64,000 nt of DNA from Clostridiales bacterium (GCA_024690965.1 JAILOG010000009.1:1-64000), one strand, 5' to 3'; shown: positions 27,072 through 37,316, counted from the stretch's first letter. Program-made: numbers and translations. The notes: generated by a model not told the origin, from the sequence alone.

Positions 27072-27452
27072 ATGAAATTATCAAAAAGAATCGTAGCATT
27101 GGTTTTCAGTTTGATGCTTGTTCTATCTATCTCGGCGGTATCTGCCTCAGCGGCATTAATACAAACCGTGTCTGTAACAACAAATACTACCACTAAGGTG
27201 GTTGGTAAAGCGACAAGCACTAGAACTGAAAGCTGTATATACTTGTATGTCGGTAAGCACGAAAGAAAAATTTCTGATGGATCTACCAAAAATAAGTACA
27301 ACAGTAATACCGTTTATAACACAAATACCCTTACTGTAACTAATAATGTAGACTCAGGATATACTTTTTATGGCGGCTATGATGTTCATGGCACATTCTC
27401 ATACGGAGGAAATATTTATCCGCAGGTTATTGACACAGATGTAATCGAATAA
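27072..27452 (+). CDS. Small secreted protein, function unknown
   Basis: A 126-residue exported protein with a clear signal peptide (MKLSKRIVALVFSLMLVLS, cleavage near SASAA) and a mature part of about 95 residues rich in Thr, Asn, Tyr and Gly, predicted beta (GYTFYGGYDVHGTFSYGG). No family is recognised. It has an AGAAGGAAGG ribosome site. Its place just before a lipoprotein/ABC set could mean that the ABC system exports or answers to it, but nothing proves that. Confidence 0.75.
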   Translation: MKLSKRIVALVFSLMLVLSISAVSASAALIQTVSVTTNTTTKVVGKATSTRTESCIYLYVGKHERKISDGSTKNKYNSNTVYNTNTLTVTNNVDSGYTFYGGYDVHGTFSYGGNIYPQVIDTDVIE

Positions 27453-27488
27453 ATTTAATACTAAATTGATTGGTCAATTATAATAATG

Positions 27489-27570
27489 TATATCCGAGAA
27501 CATCTTTAACAGTATTTTGGGCTTAAATCTTGATTGATTGAAGGTAACTGTTATTTGTTTCTCGGATATA
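27489..27570. other. 12-bp inverted repeat with a long loop
   Basis: TATATCCGAGAA (27489-27500) is repeated as its exact complement at 27559-27570, 58 bases apart, in the gap before the lipoprotein gene. It is too loosely spaced for a simple terminator and could be a leader structure or paired regulator sites. Confidence 0.5.
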
Positions 27571-27642
27571 TACTTATATATTTGTTTCCGATTAATAAGT
27601 GAATTTATAATTATTAATTCTTACAAGAGGAGATATTTGTCT

Positions 27643-28881
27643 ATGAAAAAGTATATTTCACTCGTTCTTGCTTTAATTACAGTATTGGCCTTTACATCTT
27701 GCACTTCAAACGATTCTTACAAAGACTCCGCAATTAATAAAGATTATGTTAAAGTCGGTAAGGATGATCCTGTTTATTTTGGAGATCTAAGAAATATCGT
27801 AAACGCAGAAGACGGTTATTATTTTACCGAAGACGGTTGGAATTTTTTGTATTACTTTGACAAGGAAAGCAAAAAGGTTGTTCCTGTTTGCAATATGCCA
27901 AATTGCGATCACAACAATAATTCCTGTAACGCATATTTAGGTGACATCCGTCATTATTCCGGACTTTGGTATTATGATGAGAATATTTATGTTATTGGAT
28001 TTAGTAACGGCATTATGGGGCTTTATCAGATCAGCAAAGACGGCTCAACTCGTAAAAGAAGTTGCGACTTTCTTGAAACAGGAAATGAATATTCAATCAT
28101 TACAACTGTTCATAGAGGATTTGCCTATTTTTCCATTAACAGAGGCGATAACAAAGCTCAGGTTTATCAAGTTGAATTGAAAGAAAATGCGAAGCCTAAG
28201 CTGATTTTTGAGTTTGAGGGTATAGATGCTTGCGTAGACTTTGTGCGTGGCTATAACGAAAACATTTATATTGCTGTATCATCCTATGATGATAAGAGTT
28301 ACGAAGCTTCAACAAATAGCCTTTATTCATACAGTATCCCGAAGGATGCATATGACAAAATACCTATTGATGATTTGTGCGGACACTGGACATTAATAGA
28401 TGATAACACTCTTATATACAGAACACCTAACGCTGTAATGAAATATGATTTAAAGGCGGATAAACCAACTGAATTCTATAATGAACCTTTGATGCCCTCC
28501 TATGACGGACGATACATATATCTTGATAATGATGTAACCCTGTTTAGAGAAATGGCACAAGGCGGCGATGAATACCAAATAGATAAAAGAAGTATCAAAG
28601 TTGTAGATCTATCGGGAAAATTGATTGATGAAATAAAAATAAAGACAGACGGAATGTGCTATTTCGGAGATGAAGACTATCTGTTTATAGATTTGAATGA
28701 AAAAATTTCCGCATCCGGAGAGGGCGATACGGAAATACAAATAAGAGATGATAACAGCATACATTTAATAGGCACGGATTCAATAACATCTTTGATGGCT
28801 TTTGATAAGTCTCAAATAGGTACAGACAAGCACGATTTTACTTTATTAAAAAAATGGGATTTTGACTCTATAATCGGTTAA
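27643..28881 (+). CDS. Surface lipoprotein, beta-propeller-like
   Basis: A 412-residue lipoprotein. The start at 27643 follows AGAGGAG and precedes a lipoprotein signal ending TVLAFTSC. The mature part has repeated Tyr/Gly strand motifs (GYYFTEDGWNFLYYF, LYQISKDGSTR) like a beta-propeller, plus a cysteine cluster VCNMPNCDHNNNSC that may bind a metal or form disulfides. Paralogues lie at 54369-55616 and 55645. It precedes an ABC transporter, suggesting a surface partner. Function unknown. Confidence 0.8.
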   Translation: MKKYISLVLALITVLAFTSCTSNDSYKDSAINKDYVKVGKDDPVYFGDLRNIVNAEDGYYFTEDGWNFLYYFDKESKKVVPVCNMPNCDHNNNSCNAYLGDIRHYSGLWYYDENIYVIGFSNGIMGLYQISKDGSTRKRSCDFLETGNEYSIITTVHRGFAYFSINRGDNKAQVYQVELKENAKPKLIFEFEGIDACVDFVRGYNENIYIAVSSYDDKSYEASTNSLYSYSIPKDAYDKIPIDDLCGHWTLIDDNTLIYRTPNAVMKYDLKADKPTEFYNEPLMPSYDGRYIYLDNDVTLFREMAQGGDEYQIDKRSIKVVDLSGKLIDEIKIKTDGMCYFGDEDYLFIDLNEKISASGEGDTEIQIRDDNSIHLIGTDSITSLMAFDKSQIGTDKHDFTLLKKWDFDSIIG

Positions 28882-28908
28882 TGTGTAGACAAGAACAGCA
28901 GACGGGCG

Positions 28909-31344
28909 GTGATTTTTACGGAATTTAAAAGAGTATTTTTAAATAAAAAAACGGTTGCGTTATTGCTTATCCTGATTGTAGTATGCTCACTGTTTTTTGT
29001 AATTGAACAGTATTCCCCGTCCGACGGAGCTGGTTACGATCTGCTTGCCTCAAAAGCGATATTAAAAGAGGTTGTGAATGAGTACAAAGAATCAGCCCCC
29101 ACACAAGCGTTTGAAGCCATAAGCCGCGAGAGAGAAGATACATATATTCTGTACGAGCTTGCGGTCTATGATAATCTCAAAAGCACTAACAAAAATACTT
29201 ATGACGCAAACTTCAGCGAAGCTGATAAGGAAATACGAAGCGAAAATTCAGAGCTTGCACGGTTGTATGACAACAATAAAGAACTGTATGGCGAATCTTA
29301 TCTTAATGTAAAGCTGCACATACTTGACGCGTTACAAGGTGAGCTATCGTATATCGCGTCTTACAAGGACAAGCTTGAGGATCTAAAGGCACAGGCGGAG
29401 TCGATAAGCGGTATAAGCATATTTTCTGAGTCAAATTCATTCTCGGATAAAAATATAAACAAAACGGTTAAAGATTACGCTCCGCTTGAAAATGTTACGC
29501 TTGCATTTGAGAATCAAGAGGCTGTAAAAAGTATTATTCAATTTGATTTTGTACATTATATTGTGCTGATTTTCCTCATTTGGATCGTATTCTTATTTTG
29601 TTCGGAGAAGAAAAAAGGACTAAGCCAGCTTGTATTTGCGACCGCAAAAGGCAGACTGTCACTTGCGATCAAAAGAGCCGGAATACTTATGTTTTCTGCG
29701 ATAACGGTAAATGTGTTGATGTATTCAGTGCTTTTAGGGACGGCGTTGTATATTTACGGCGGCGACAGGGGCTTTTACTGTATGATTCAGTCGATCTCGA
29801 TATTCGCTGATTTTGTCGTGCCAATGACCGTTTGGCAGTTTTTGCTCTATTATTTGATATTCAATACCGTATCATCATTTGCTGTGTCTGTTGCGGTGTG
29901 GCTTGTTATGTCAGCGGCTGAGGAAAAACATATCGCTATAACAGTATTCAGTCTTATATTCGCAACAGAGTACGCGCTGTACTATTTCATAACGCCGCAA
30001 AGTAATTTCTGCGCGCTCAAATATTTGAATATCTTCCCTCTTATAAACCCGAAAAATATCATCATCAAATACAGAAACATACCGCTTTTCGGCAGTGCAA
30101 TAGGCGCGCGCGAAGCGCTTACAGTCTTTTGCTTGGTAGTTTTGGTATTTGCGACAGCTGCCTGCCTGATTATCAATATAAAAAAGCGCCCTGTACATAC
30201 ACAGAGCAAATTGGCGATGTTTTTGATAAGACAAAGCGCAAGGCTCAGAGGTGTTTTAAGCCGCCTTACGGCTCGTCTGACGCTTTTCGGCAAAGAGCTT
30301 TACAAAATCCTTGTTATGCAAAAGGGAATAATCGTATTGGTTATTTTTGTTTGTATCGTAGTGAATAATATACCGTCGGGAACCGTTTATTACGGCAAAG
30401 TCGACAGCATCATAAACGATTTCTACGCAAGCTATTCGGGTGAGATAAGCGAAGAAAGCCAAAGCTATATATCAAATCTCGAAGCTGAAATAGAGGCTGC
30501 GCACACAAAGCTTATCGATACAAAGCGCGCTTACGACAGCGGCGCGGCAGATGAAAAAGAGCTTAAAAAAGCGACCGATAAATACAATTCATACGGCGAA
30601 TATTCTCAGGTGATTGACATCATATATGAGCGTACCGATTATATAGAAAGCGTAAAGCAGTACCGCGGCATAGACGCTTGGTATGTCAATTCTTACGGCT
30701 ATGAAAAGCTGCTCAGTCGAGAGAGCTATCTCCGGCAGGAGTACAGCGCCGTTCTTACTGTTATAACAATAATAATCATTCTGTCGGGTATTTTCTCTTT
30801 CGAGAGCAAAAGCAATACAAATTACCTCATTCGCTCAACTGAAAAAGGCAGAGAAAAGCTGTTTCGGGTCAAGCTGTTGACTGCCGAAGCCGTTACCGTA
30901 TTTATTTGGTGCGCAACTTACGCCGCCGAGTTTTTCGGAATATACAATAAGTACGGTCTTGATTGCTTTAATGCGCCGATCCAAAGCCTTGAGTTTTTTA
31001 TGAGCTTTCCGCTTAATATCAGCATAGGAGCATATTTGATACTTATGTATTTGTGCAGACTTTTACTGATGATGTCGATGGCGGGCGTTATTATGCTGAT
31101 TTCAAAGAAGCTGTCTTATGCGGCTTCGATTACCGTGTCAATAGCGATATTGCTTATCCCCGCGCTGCTTAATATGGTGGGTATCGCGTTTTTCGGAAAG
31201 CTTTCATTATCGGTAATTCTGAGTATTAATCCAAATATAAGCTATAACGGATTTTGGTACTCCGTGATTTCTATGATATTGATTATGCTGATCAGAGTAT
31301 TTTGTATTTTCGAAACAAGAAAAAAGTGGATTAAAAGCAGTTAA
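28909..31344 (+). CDS. ABC transporter permease with two similar halves
   Basis: An 811-residue membrane protein with a GTG start at 28909. It appears internally duplicated. Each half starts with an amphipathic FxKxxxxK segment and a membrane span (about 12-30; about 478-496), then a Glu/Lys-rich extracytoplasmic helical domain, then about five further spans (210-430; 615-800). Together with the ATPase 15 bases downstream it would form an ABC-2-like exporter or immunity pump. A truncated relative lies at 59527-60171. Substrate unknown. Confidence 0.82.
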   Translation: MIFTEFKRVFLNKKTVALLLILIVVCSLFFVIEQYSPSDGAGYDLLASKAILKEVVNEYKESAPTQAFEAISREREDTYILYELAVYDNLKSTNKNTYDANFSEADKEIRSENSELARLYDNNKELYGESYLNVKLHILDALQGELSYIASYKDKLEDLKAQAESISGISIFSESNSFSDKNINKTVKDYAPLENVTLAFENQEAVKSIIQFDFVHYIVLIFLIWIVFLFCSEKKKGLSQLVFATAKGRLSLAIKRAGILMFSAITVNVLMYSVLLGTALYIYGGDRGFYCMIQSISIFADFVVPMTVWQFLLYYLIFNTVSSFAVSVAVWLVMSAAEEKHIAITVFSLIFATEYALYYFITPQSNFCALKYLNIFPLINPKNIIIKYRNIPLFGSAIGAREALTVFCLVVLVFATAACLIINIKKRPVHTQSKLAMFLIRQSARLRGVLSRLTARLTLFGKELYKILVMQKGIIVLVIFVCIVVNNIPSGTVYYGKVDSIINDFYASYSGEISEESQSYISNLEAEIEAAHTKLIDTKRAYDSGAADEKELKKATDKYNSYGEYSQVIDIIYERTDYIESVKQYRGIDAWYVNSYGYEKLLSRESYLRQEYSAVLTVITIIIILSGIFSFESKSNTNYLIRSTEKGREKLFRVKLLTAEAVTVFIWCATYAAEFFGIYNKYGLDCFNAPIQSLEFFMSFPLNISIGAYLILMYLCRLLLMMSMAGVIMLISKKLSYAASITVSIAILLIPALLNMVGIAFFGKLSLSVILSINPNISYNGFWYSVISMILIMLIRVFCIFETRKKWIKSS

Positions 31345-31359
31345 GGAGGTGCGCAGGAT

Positions 31360-32226
31360 ATGGATTTAGAGCTTAAAAATGTATCAAAGCGTTACTCAAA
31401 TGATAAATTGGCACTTGATGATTTTACGGTCGGCTTTAACGCGGGCATATACGGAATACTCGGTCCTAACGGTGCCGGAAAAAGCACGCTGATAAACTTA
31501 ATAACAGACAACATCTCTCGTACATCCGGCGAGATACTGTATGACGGCGAGGATATATTAAAGCTCGCCAGCGCTTTCAGGGCAAAGATAGGATACATGC
31601 CTCAACAACAGGGCTTTTATGATGATATGTCAGCGTACGCATTTATGATGTATATGGCACAGCTGAAAGGTCTGTCAAAAAAGCAAGCTAAAGTACAAAG
31701 CCGGGAGCTTTTGGAAACAGTGAGCCTATCACCTGTAGCGCACAACAAAATTAAGAGCTTTTCAGGTGGTATGAAGCAAAGAGTATTGCTTGCGCAGGCT
31801 TTGCTTGGTAATCCTGAAATTCTTATACTTGACGAGCCTACAAGCGGACTTGACCCAAAAGAGCGCATAAACATACGCAACTACATAGCGCAGATATCGA
31901 AGGATAAAATAATCCTGCTCGCAACCCATGTAGTAAGTGATATTGAGTGCATCGCCGACAGGGTTTTGCTTATAAAGTCGGGCAAGCTCATACAGTACAA
32001 AACGCCCGCAGACCTGACGAACTCAATAAAAGATAAAGTTTTTGAGCGCGTTTGCGAAAAGGACGAGATAGAAAAGCTGCAAGAAAAATTTGCTGTAAAC
32101 AATGTCGTGTACAAAAACGGCAGGCTCACATTTCGTACCGTAGGCGATAATTTACCGCCGAGGTTTGAATACGCAAAGGACGTTAATCTGGAGGATGTGT
32201 ATCTATATTGCTTTAATTATAAATAG
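31360..32226 (+). CDS. ABC transporter ATP-binding protein
   Basis: A 288-residue nucleotide-binding protein. Walker A is GPNGAGKSTL (about 35-44), the Q-loop is in PQQQGFYDDM, the signature is SFSGGMKQRVLLAQ, Walker B is EILILDEPTSGLDP and the H-loop is LLATHVVSD. It is the partner of the preceding permease, with an AAGGAGG ribosome site. A copy with very similar sequence is at 60184-61053. The last about 90 residues are an accessory domain of unknown role. Confidence 0.93.
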   Translation: MDLELKNVSKRYSNDKLALDDFTVGFNAGIYGILGPNGAGKSTLINLITDNISRTSGEILYDGEDILKLASAFRAKIGYMPQQQGFYDDMSAYAFMMYMAQLKGLSKKQAKVQSRELLETVSLSPVAHNKIKSFSGGMKQRVLLAQALLGNPEILILDEPTSGLDPKERINIRNYIAQISKDKIILLATHVVSDIECIADRVLLIKSGKLIQYKTPADLTNSIKDKVFERVCEKDEIEKLQEKFAVNNVVYKNGRLTFRTVGDNLPPRFEYAKDVNLEDVYLYCFNYK

Positions 32227-32284
32227 AATATACATATTTATAGTAGCATAGTAGCATCACGTTGTACTGTTATTTATTGACTAT

Positions 32285-32313
32285 TTGACCAAAATATAAA
32301 TCAAATTTATAAA
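32285..32313 (+). promoter_or_regulatory. Promoter before the isochorismatase-like gene
   Basis: TTGACC (32285-32290), 17 bases, TATAAA (32308-32313), 94 bases upstream of the first gene of the cluster. Confidence 0.55.
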
Positions 32314-32407
32314 ATACGATATAACAATTCTTATAATAATCTTGATATTGAAGAATTATCACAACAAAACAATTAAATATTTTTATTACTAAAATGGAGG
32401 AATAGAT

Positions 32408-32977
32408 ATGAAACGTGCATTATTAATAATTGATGTACAGAAGATTTACGCACTTGAAGAATCATCTTATTTTGTTGAGGATTCGCAATCTATTGTAAAA
32501 AATATTAACCGCCTTATTGATAACTTTTATAATCAGAATGAAATGATTGTGTATATTAAACATGAGCACACTCCTGATGGGAGTGATTCTGGTCGTATGT
32601 TCGATTTTGCTGGAGAAGCTGAACCCATAGAGTTTAAACAGGGTAGTATAGAAACTGAGTTTATTGATGGCTTGTCTATTATTAAAAATGCTCCAGTCAT
32701 TGTCAAAAAGCGATATGATGCTTTTCTTAATACCGATCTGGATAAAATGTTGAAAGAAAAAGGTATCGAAAAGGTAGTAATCTGTGGCTTTATGACTAAT
32801 TTCTGTTGTGAATCAACTGCAAGACATGCTCATGATATTGACTATTTTGTGGATTTTGTTATTGATGCCATGGGGACTCCGGGGACTGAATTACTAAGCT
32901 CAGAAGAAGCAACAAAAGCCACTATTGCTAATATAACATCTGGCTTTGCAGTTGTATCAAACACTGCTGATATTTAA
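32408..32977 (+). CDS. Isochorismatase-fold cysteine hydrolase
   Basis: A 189-residue enzyme of the isochorismatase/nicotinamidase superfamily. The catalytic triad is visible: Asp9 in LLIIDVQ, Lys in VIVKKRYDAF (about 101) and Cys in FMTNFCCESTAR (about 138), with the usual cis-peptide context. The family hydrolyses amides or vinyl ethers of small molecules; the substrate cannot be read from sequence. First gene of a cluster with a toroid protein, a ligase and a methyltransferase. GGAGGAA ribosome site. Confidence 0.88.
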   Translation: MKRALLIIDVQKIYALEESSYFVEDSQSIVKNINRLIDNFYNQNEMIVYIKHEHTPDGSDSGRMFDFAGEAEPIEFKQGSIETEFIDGLSIIKNAPVIVKKRYDAFLNTDLDKMLKEKGIEKVVICGFMTNFCCESTARHAHDIDYFVDFVIDAMGTPGTELLSSEEATKATIANITSGFAVVSNTADI

Positions 32978-33017
32978 TCGTGTATAATCCTTTATAGTGA
33001 TACAAGTGGTGATATGA

Positions 33018-34187
33018 ATGGTAACACATCAAGCAGTAAACAATGCAGTTGTTGAGATTACCCAATATATGCTGAATTCCGTTTCTCAAGAAGGGTCTTG
33101 GGGAACTGTTGATTACACTGATTGGGGACCTATTATTTCAGCTTTAAATGTTGAGCATTTACTGCGTTGTGGTTTGTCAATTGAAGATACTTGGACGGTG
33201 CAAAATGATACATATTTGTATCAATGTTCAATAAAGAAATGCTTGGAATATCTGTCCAAACAGATTCATGACGATGGCAGTTTTGGAGCGGATTTTTGGG
33301 ATACCTGTAAATTGGCGACAATAATTGTAGAGCAAAATTTATACAGTTATTTTGACTATGCCAGAATTCACTCATATATTTTACAATTTGTGCATGACGG
33401 CGGACTACAGATTCAAGCTAATGATTATAGTCAAAGCGCAGAATGGAGTGGACCAGGTACATATGCTGCATGTGCATACTATTTATTTTGTGCAGATGAA
33501 AAAGATTTAGCTAATTCAGTTCTTTCAGATGTCATTTCTTTGCAACAAAGCGACGGAAGTTTTGTAGGAAAAAAGACACGAACAGGTGACAATGTAATTC
33601 ATCCTATATGGCATACAGCGCAGATGTTGAGAACTATATTAAAAAGTAAATTTTGCTACGATGCGGATTTAGTACAAAAAACAACTCATTGGATAAAATC
33701 TATACAAGGCGACAATGGCGAATATGATGATTTTGGACAGTTTGTAACTTACTATACTGCTTATGCTGCTTTGGCTTATTTATCATTACCTAAGCGCCCC
33801 CAACCGAATACTGACCGATCAATAGGTTATTTGTTAAGAAAAACAAGAAACGGAAAAGTAGATGATTTTGGAGGGACGATTATGACTGCTCAAGCACTTA
33901 GCGCTTATCTAAACCCAAATGATTTGATTAATGTTTACCAAACAATACAAATATCCAATGCTAAAAAGTTGTTAGCTGAAAATTTGCAACTTAAAGAAGA
34001 AGTTAGATCATTATCTGAGAAAATTAAAGAGTATGATTCGAAATATGCGGATTCCGATATAATTCTATCAAAAAAAGATGTATGGAAATTGAGTTTATGG
34101 TTTGGTTTTATTACACTTGTACTCGGCATAATCGCTCCAGCTTTGATTAACATAATTGTAGACCTCGCTTCTAATACTGCCGAATAG
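33018..34187 (+). CDS. Membrane-anchored alpha/alpha-toroid (terpene cyclase/prenyltransferase-like) protein
   Basis: A 389-residue protein. Residues 1-300 show the QW-like repeats of terpenoid-cyclase/prenyltransferase toroids: EGSWG, DDGSFGADFWDT, QQSDGSFVG, DNGEYDDF and DDFGG. A coiled coil (about 308-345) and a C-terminal membrane span (about 354-376) follow. No DCTAE or DxDD motif of squalene-hopene cyclases was seen, so cyclase activity is doubtful; a binding or scaffold role is possible. Its start is 41 bases after the hydrolase gene. Confidence 0.7.
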   Translation: MVTHQAVNNAVVEITQYMLNSVSQEGSWGTVDYTDWGPIISALNVEHLLRCGLSIEDTWTVQNDTYLYQCSIKKCLEYLSKQIHDDGSFGADFWDTCKLATIIVEQNLYSYFDYARIHSYILQFVHDGGLQIQANDYSQSAEWSGPGTYAACAYYLFCADEKDLANSVLSDVISLQQSDGSFVGKKTRTGDNVIHPIWHTAQMLRTILKSKFCYDADLVQKTTHWIKSIQGDNGEYDDFGQFVTYYTAYAALAYLSLPKRPQPNTDRSIGYLLRKTRNGKVDDFGGTIMTAQALSAYLNPNDLINVYQTIQISNAKKLLAENLQLKEEVRSLSEKIKEYDSKYADSDIILSKKDVWKLSLWFGFITLVLGIIAPALINIIVDLASNTAE

Positions 34188-34304
34188 ATATAAGGCGCAG
34201 TTTATTACTAATACTACGTTGAATTGAAATAGTATATTTTTCAGTTTGTGTTCGCACTTGCAAAAAAAACCATTACGGGAATTATTTGTTCCATTTTTGG
34301 AGTA

Positions 34305-35872
34305 CTAATCTTAATATAGAGATGAGCAAAATGAACTCTCAGCAAGCAACAAATAACGAAAGAAACTAGAAGCAAACCTAAAAAGGCGCACGTAAAGAAG
34401 CCATACGCAAAAAGCGCACAGCTAAGCTGAAAATATGAAAACGAACAGCTAAGCGATTCTTTTAACAGATTTCAGACATCTCAAAGAGTAATTGGAATGA
34501 GTGATGTCAGAAGCGATCGCAACAGCAAGCAAGGCAATATGAGCGATCGTGTTAAGGTTTTGAACGGCTTTGAAGCTGTGAACCCACACGCGTTCCTGAC
34601 CTGTTTGTTTGAACCGAGCGTTGTAGCGTTCAGCTTCGGTGCGTAAGGAATAAATCTTTTTGAACGAAAGACAATCTCTGTCGATAGACAATCTGTAATC
34701 ATTTGGAACAGTTATGTATTTTGTACAACCTCGGTTTTTCTTGCCGTTATTCCAGTTTTTGTGATTGCAAGGACAGCAGGCGGATTTGGATTGTCGAAAC
34801 GGACAGCAAAACTTCTGTCTGGTTCTGCCTCTATCGGTAGTTTTACCGTCTTTATTCATAGCCAGTCCCGCTTCACAAATCGGATGACCGGACGGCAGCT
34901 TTTTCGGGTTCTTGGTATTGCGCTTATTGAGAGGGATATAGCATTCGCCTTCGTAAACATCCTTGACGGTATTATAGATAAGCTTAACATCGTAGGCTTT
35001 GTCGGCGATAAAGGTGCATTCCTTAACAGATAAAATCTCGTTTGTACTTTTCAAGATATCCACAGCGACAGTACTGTCGGCAACATCTGCTGTAGTCGAT
35101 ATTTCATTGATTGGCAAGCCGGTAATGCGATCCACCAGAATGTGGTTTTTGTAACCCCAGAAGAACTCATAGTTTTTCTCGGAATGCTGATTGGATGCGG
35201 TATGAACGCCGAGACCGCAGTCTTTATCCGATGAAGGTTGATTATCAGGCTTGAACTTGTCCTTCTTAAAGGATTTAGGATTGTTCTGAGAGGTGTTTGC
35301 GGAGATTGGGGTGGAATCCAGTGCGATGAAAGAAGTGTCCAGAACACCTAATTCAAAGAGTTTTTTTACCTGAGCTTGCATAACCTTTTGCAAAAGCTCG
35401 TTCTCATGATCCTTAATGAAACGCTCCATCGTCCAGTAGGATGGCAAGGGCTTCATTATATTAAAGCCGCAGTAATACGCGATCAGCAGATTGTTTTGGA
35501 GATAATCCAGAAGATCTGTAATACAGGAAAAGCATTCGCATTTCATAACAACAGCCGCTCTGAGCTTGGCGTGGTTGGAAAAGCCACGACGACCGGTTGA
35601 AGCAATATATTCGGGAAGCATGGATAAATATAAATGCTCAAAAAGATCAGAGTAAAACTTTGCTTTAGGTTGTGAAGTGAAGAACGAGATGTCCTGTAAT
35701 ATTTCTTGACGATAGATAACAGCCAGCCATTTTCGTTGGTTTTGTTTGCAATTCAATTATACGATATTTGGCTGGCTGTTTCTATACTTTTGAGTGATAA
35801 ATCAAAATTTTATCTGAGAAAAACTCGCTGTTTATCAGATTTTTTGAGTTTTGCTCAGGGCTAATCTTAATA
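34305..35872. mobile_element. IS1182-family insertion sequence with 12-bp flanking repeat
   Basis: CTAATCTTAATA occurs at 34305-34316 and again at 35861-35872, bracketing a single transposase gene on the minus strand. Inside, short inverted ends (TGAGCAAAA at 34323-34331 against its complement at 35849-35857) are visible. The insert of about 1.54 kb fits the family. The direct repeat may be the target duplication. Exact tips are uncertain by a few bases. Confidence 0.75.
34449..35756 (-). CDS. IS1182-family transposase (DDE)
   Basis: A 435-residue DDE transposase that appears intact. Catalytic acids are visible in FIALDSTPISANTS, FIADKAYDVKLIY and LRTEAERYNARFKQ. The N-terminal domain (LYLSMLPEYIASTGRRG) and a cysteine-rich segment (CPFRQSKSACCPCNH) match IS1182-type proteins. 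It lies opposite to the surrounding genes and separates the toroid gene from the ligase gene. Confidence 0.92.
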   Translation of the reverse strand: MNCKQNQRKWLAVIYRQEILQDISFFTSQPKAKFYSDLFEHLYLSMLPEYIASTGRRGFSNHAKLRAAVVMKCECFSCITDLLDYLQNNLLIAYYCGFNIMKPLPSYWTMERFIKDHENELLQKVMQAQVKKLFELGVLDTSFIALDSTPISANTSQNNPKSFKKDKFKPDNQPSSDKDCGLGVHTASNQHSEKNYEFFWGYKNHILVDRITGLPINEISTTADVADSTVAVDILKSTNEILSVKECTFIADKAYDVKLIYNTVKDVYEGECYIPLNKRNTKNPKKLPSGHPICEAGLAMNKDGKTTDRGRTRQKFCCPFRQSKSACCPCNHKNWNNGKKNRGCTKYITVPNDYRLSIDRDCLSFKKIYSLRTEAERYNARFKQTGQERVWVHSFKAVQNLNTIAHIALLAVAIASDITHSNYSLRCLKSVKRIA

Positions 35873-35891
35873 GCGTTAGGAGGAGATTTAT

Positions 35892-37316
35892 ATGCGTATG
35901 AATTTAAGTGAAGCAATTGCAACATGGGCCAACCGTCGTGGAGATGCAATAGCTTTGACAGGAGTTAAAGACATAACGTATAAAGAACTCGATAATTATG
36001 CGCGAAGCTATGCACAACAAATTATGGAGGTATTACCATATTACTCTCAAAAAATTGCAATACTTGCACATGATAATATTAGTTTTATATTCTTCCTTTT
36101 GAGCATTATTAGAAGTGGCAATGCTTTTGTATTGATTAATCCAATGCTATCCACTAACCAGATTAACAAGTCATTAGATGAGATTAAATGCGAATACTAT
36201 ATTTCCAATTCTCCACGAAGCGATATTCATGCAAAATACATTCCAATAGACTTACATACAACTTTTGTAGATAATGATTCTGAAACAATATACCCCAATA
36301 TTGGCATAACAGCTGATGCGGGTGTCATCTTTAGTTCTGGTACAACAGGAGAACCCAAGGCTTTGATGAGAAGCAGTTATTCGATACTGTCTGAAACGAT
36401 TCAATGGATAATTGAACTACAATTGCATATTGGGACATCATTTTTAATTCCACGTCCACTATATTATACAGGCGGTTTTATACTTATGTATGCATCGTTA
36501 TTTTCAGGCGGTCGGGTTGACTTGTTAGACGATTTGTCGTACATAAGCGTTTTAGAATATGTTCAAAATGTATCAGTTGACTGGGCATTTATTGTTCCAT
36601 CAGTCATACGTGAGATTAATGCTACTAATTCTTATTCTCACATGGCAAAAAACGTCTTGACAATGGGATCTCCAATATTTCATTCTGATAAAATTGCTTT
36701 CTATAATAAATTTAAATGCAATCTTATTGAAGTATGGGGAAATTCAGAGGGGTTGGGTACAATTACAGAACCGTCTGATTTATTTGAACATCCGTTTTCA
36801 ATTGGAAAACCATTCTTTACGGATTATCTTAATGTTACCAATAACGAAGGACAACTATTTGGAATTAGCGATAATGAGTTTTCAGAATACATTGGGCAAC
36901 CGGAATTAACTCAAATGGTTCTACATGAAGGCTATATCTATTCTGAAGATCTTGGATATAAAGATGAAAATGGCTATTTTTATTTAACTGGTAGAATGAG
37001 AGATATTATAGTTGTAGATGGTGTAAAAGTTTTTCCGTCAGATATCGAGAGGGAATTGTTATCTACTAAAAAGATTTATGACTGTGCAGTTTTTAGCACT
37101 CGTGATGATAACGGCAACGACATAGTATCCGCAGCTCTTGTTATGAAAGAAGACCATATTCCTTATCAATTAATATGCAGCATTAATTCTAACCTTGCTC
37201 CACACGAAAGAATTCGTCGCTACATTCTTTTAAATGCTATTCCTAGAAATCATGGCGGAAAAATCGATAAAAAAGTACTTGTTGTCCCTTCGATAGAAAT
37301 CTATGAGGTGGAATGA
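35892..37316 (+). CDS. AMP-forming acyl/aryl ligase (ANL superfamily)
   Basis: A 474-residue adenylate-forming enzyme. The A3 motif is FSSGTTGEPKALM (about 153-165), A5-like VWGNSEGLGT, A7 YSEDLGYKDENGYFYLTGR with A8 RDIIVVDGVKVFP, and A10 NHGGKIDKK with the catalytic Lys. It activates a carboxylate with ATP, probably for CoA or another acceptor; no carrier protein is encoded nearby. GGAGGAG ribosome site. It overlaps the methyltransferase gene by four bases. Substrate unknown. Confidence 0.9.
   Translation: MRMNLSEAIATWANRRGDAIALTGVKDITYKELDNYARSYAQQIMEVLPYYSQKIAILAHDNISFIFFLLSIIRSGNAFVLINPMLSTNQINKSLDEIKCEYYISNSPRSDIHAKYIPIDLHTTFVDNDSETIYPNIGITADAGVIFSSGTTGEPKALMRSSYSILSETIQWIIELQLHIGTSFLIPRPLYYTGGFILMYASLFSGGRVDLLDDLSYISVLEYVQNVSVDWAFIVPSVIREINATNSYSHMAKNVLTMGSPIFHSDKIAFYNKFKCNLIEVWGNSEGLGTITEPSDLFEHPFSIGKPFFTDYLNVTNNEGQLFGISDNEFSEYIGQPELTQMVLHEGYIYSEDLGYKDENGYFYLTGRMRDIIVVDGVKVFPSDIERELLSTKKIYDCAVFSTRDDNGNDIVSAALVMKEDHIPYQLICSINSNLAPHERIRRYILLNAIPRNHGGKIDKKVLVVPSIEIYEVE

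Noticed and set aside
27072-27452. Small secreted protein as a lactococcin 972-type bacteriocin with the ABC genes as immunity.
   Set aside because: The size and GYTFYGGY-like end recall that family, but the conserved tryptophan pattern is absent and no double-glycine leader is seen; left as unknown.
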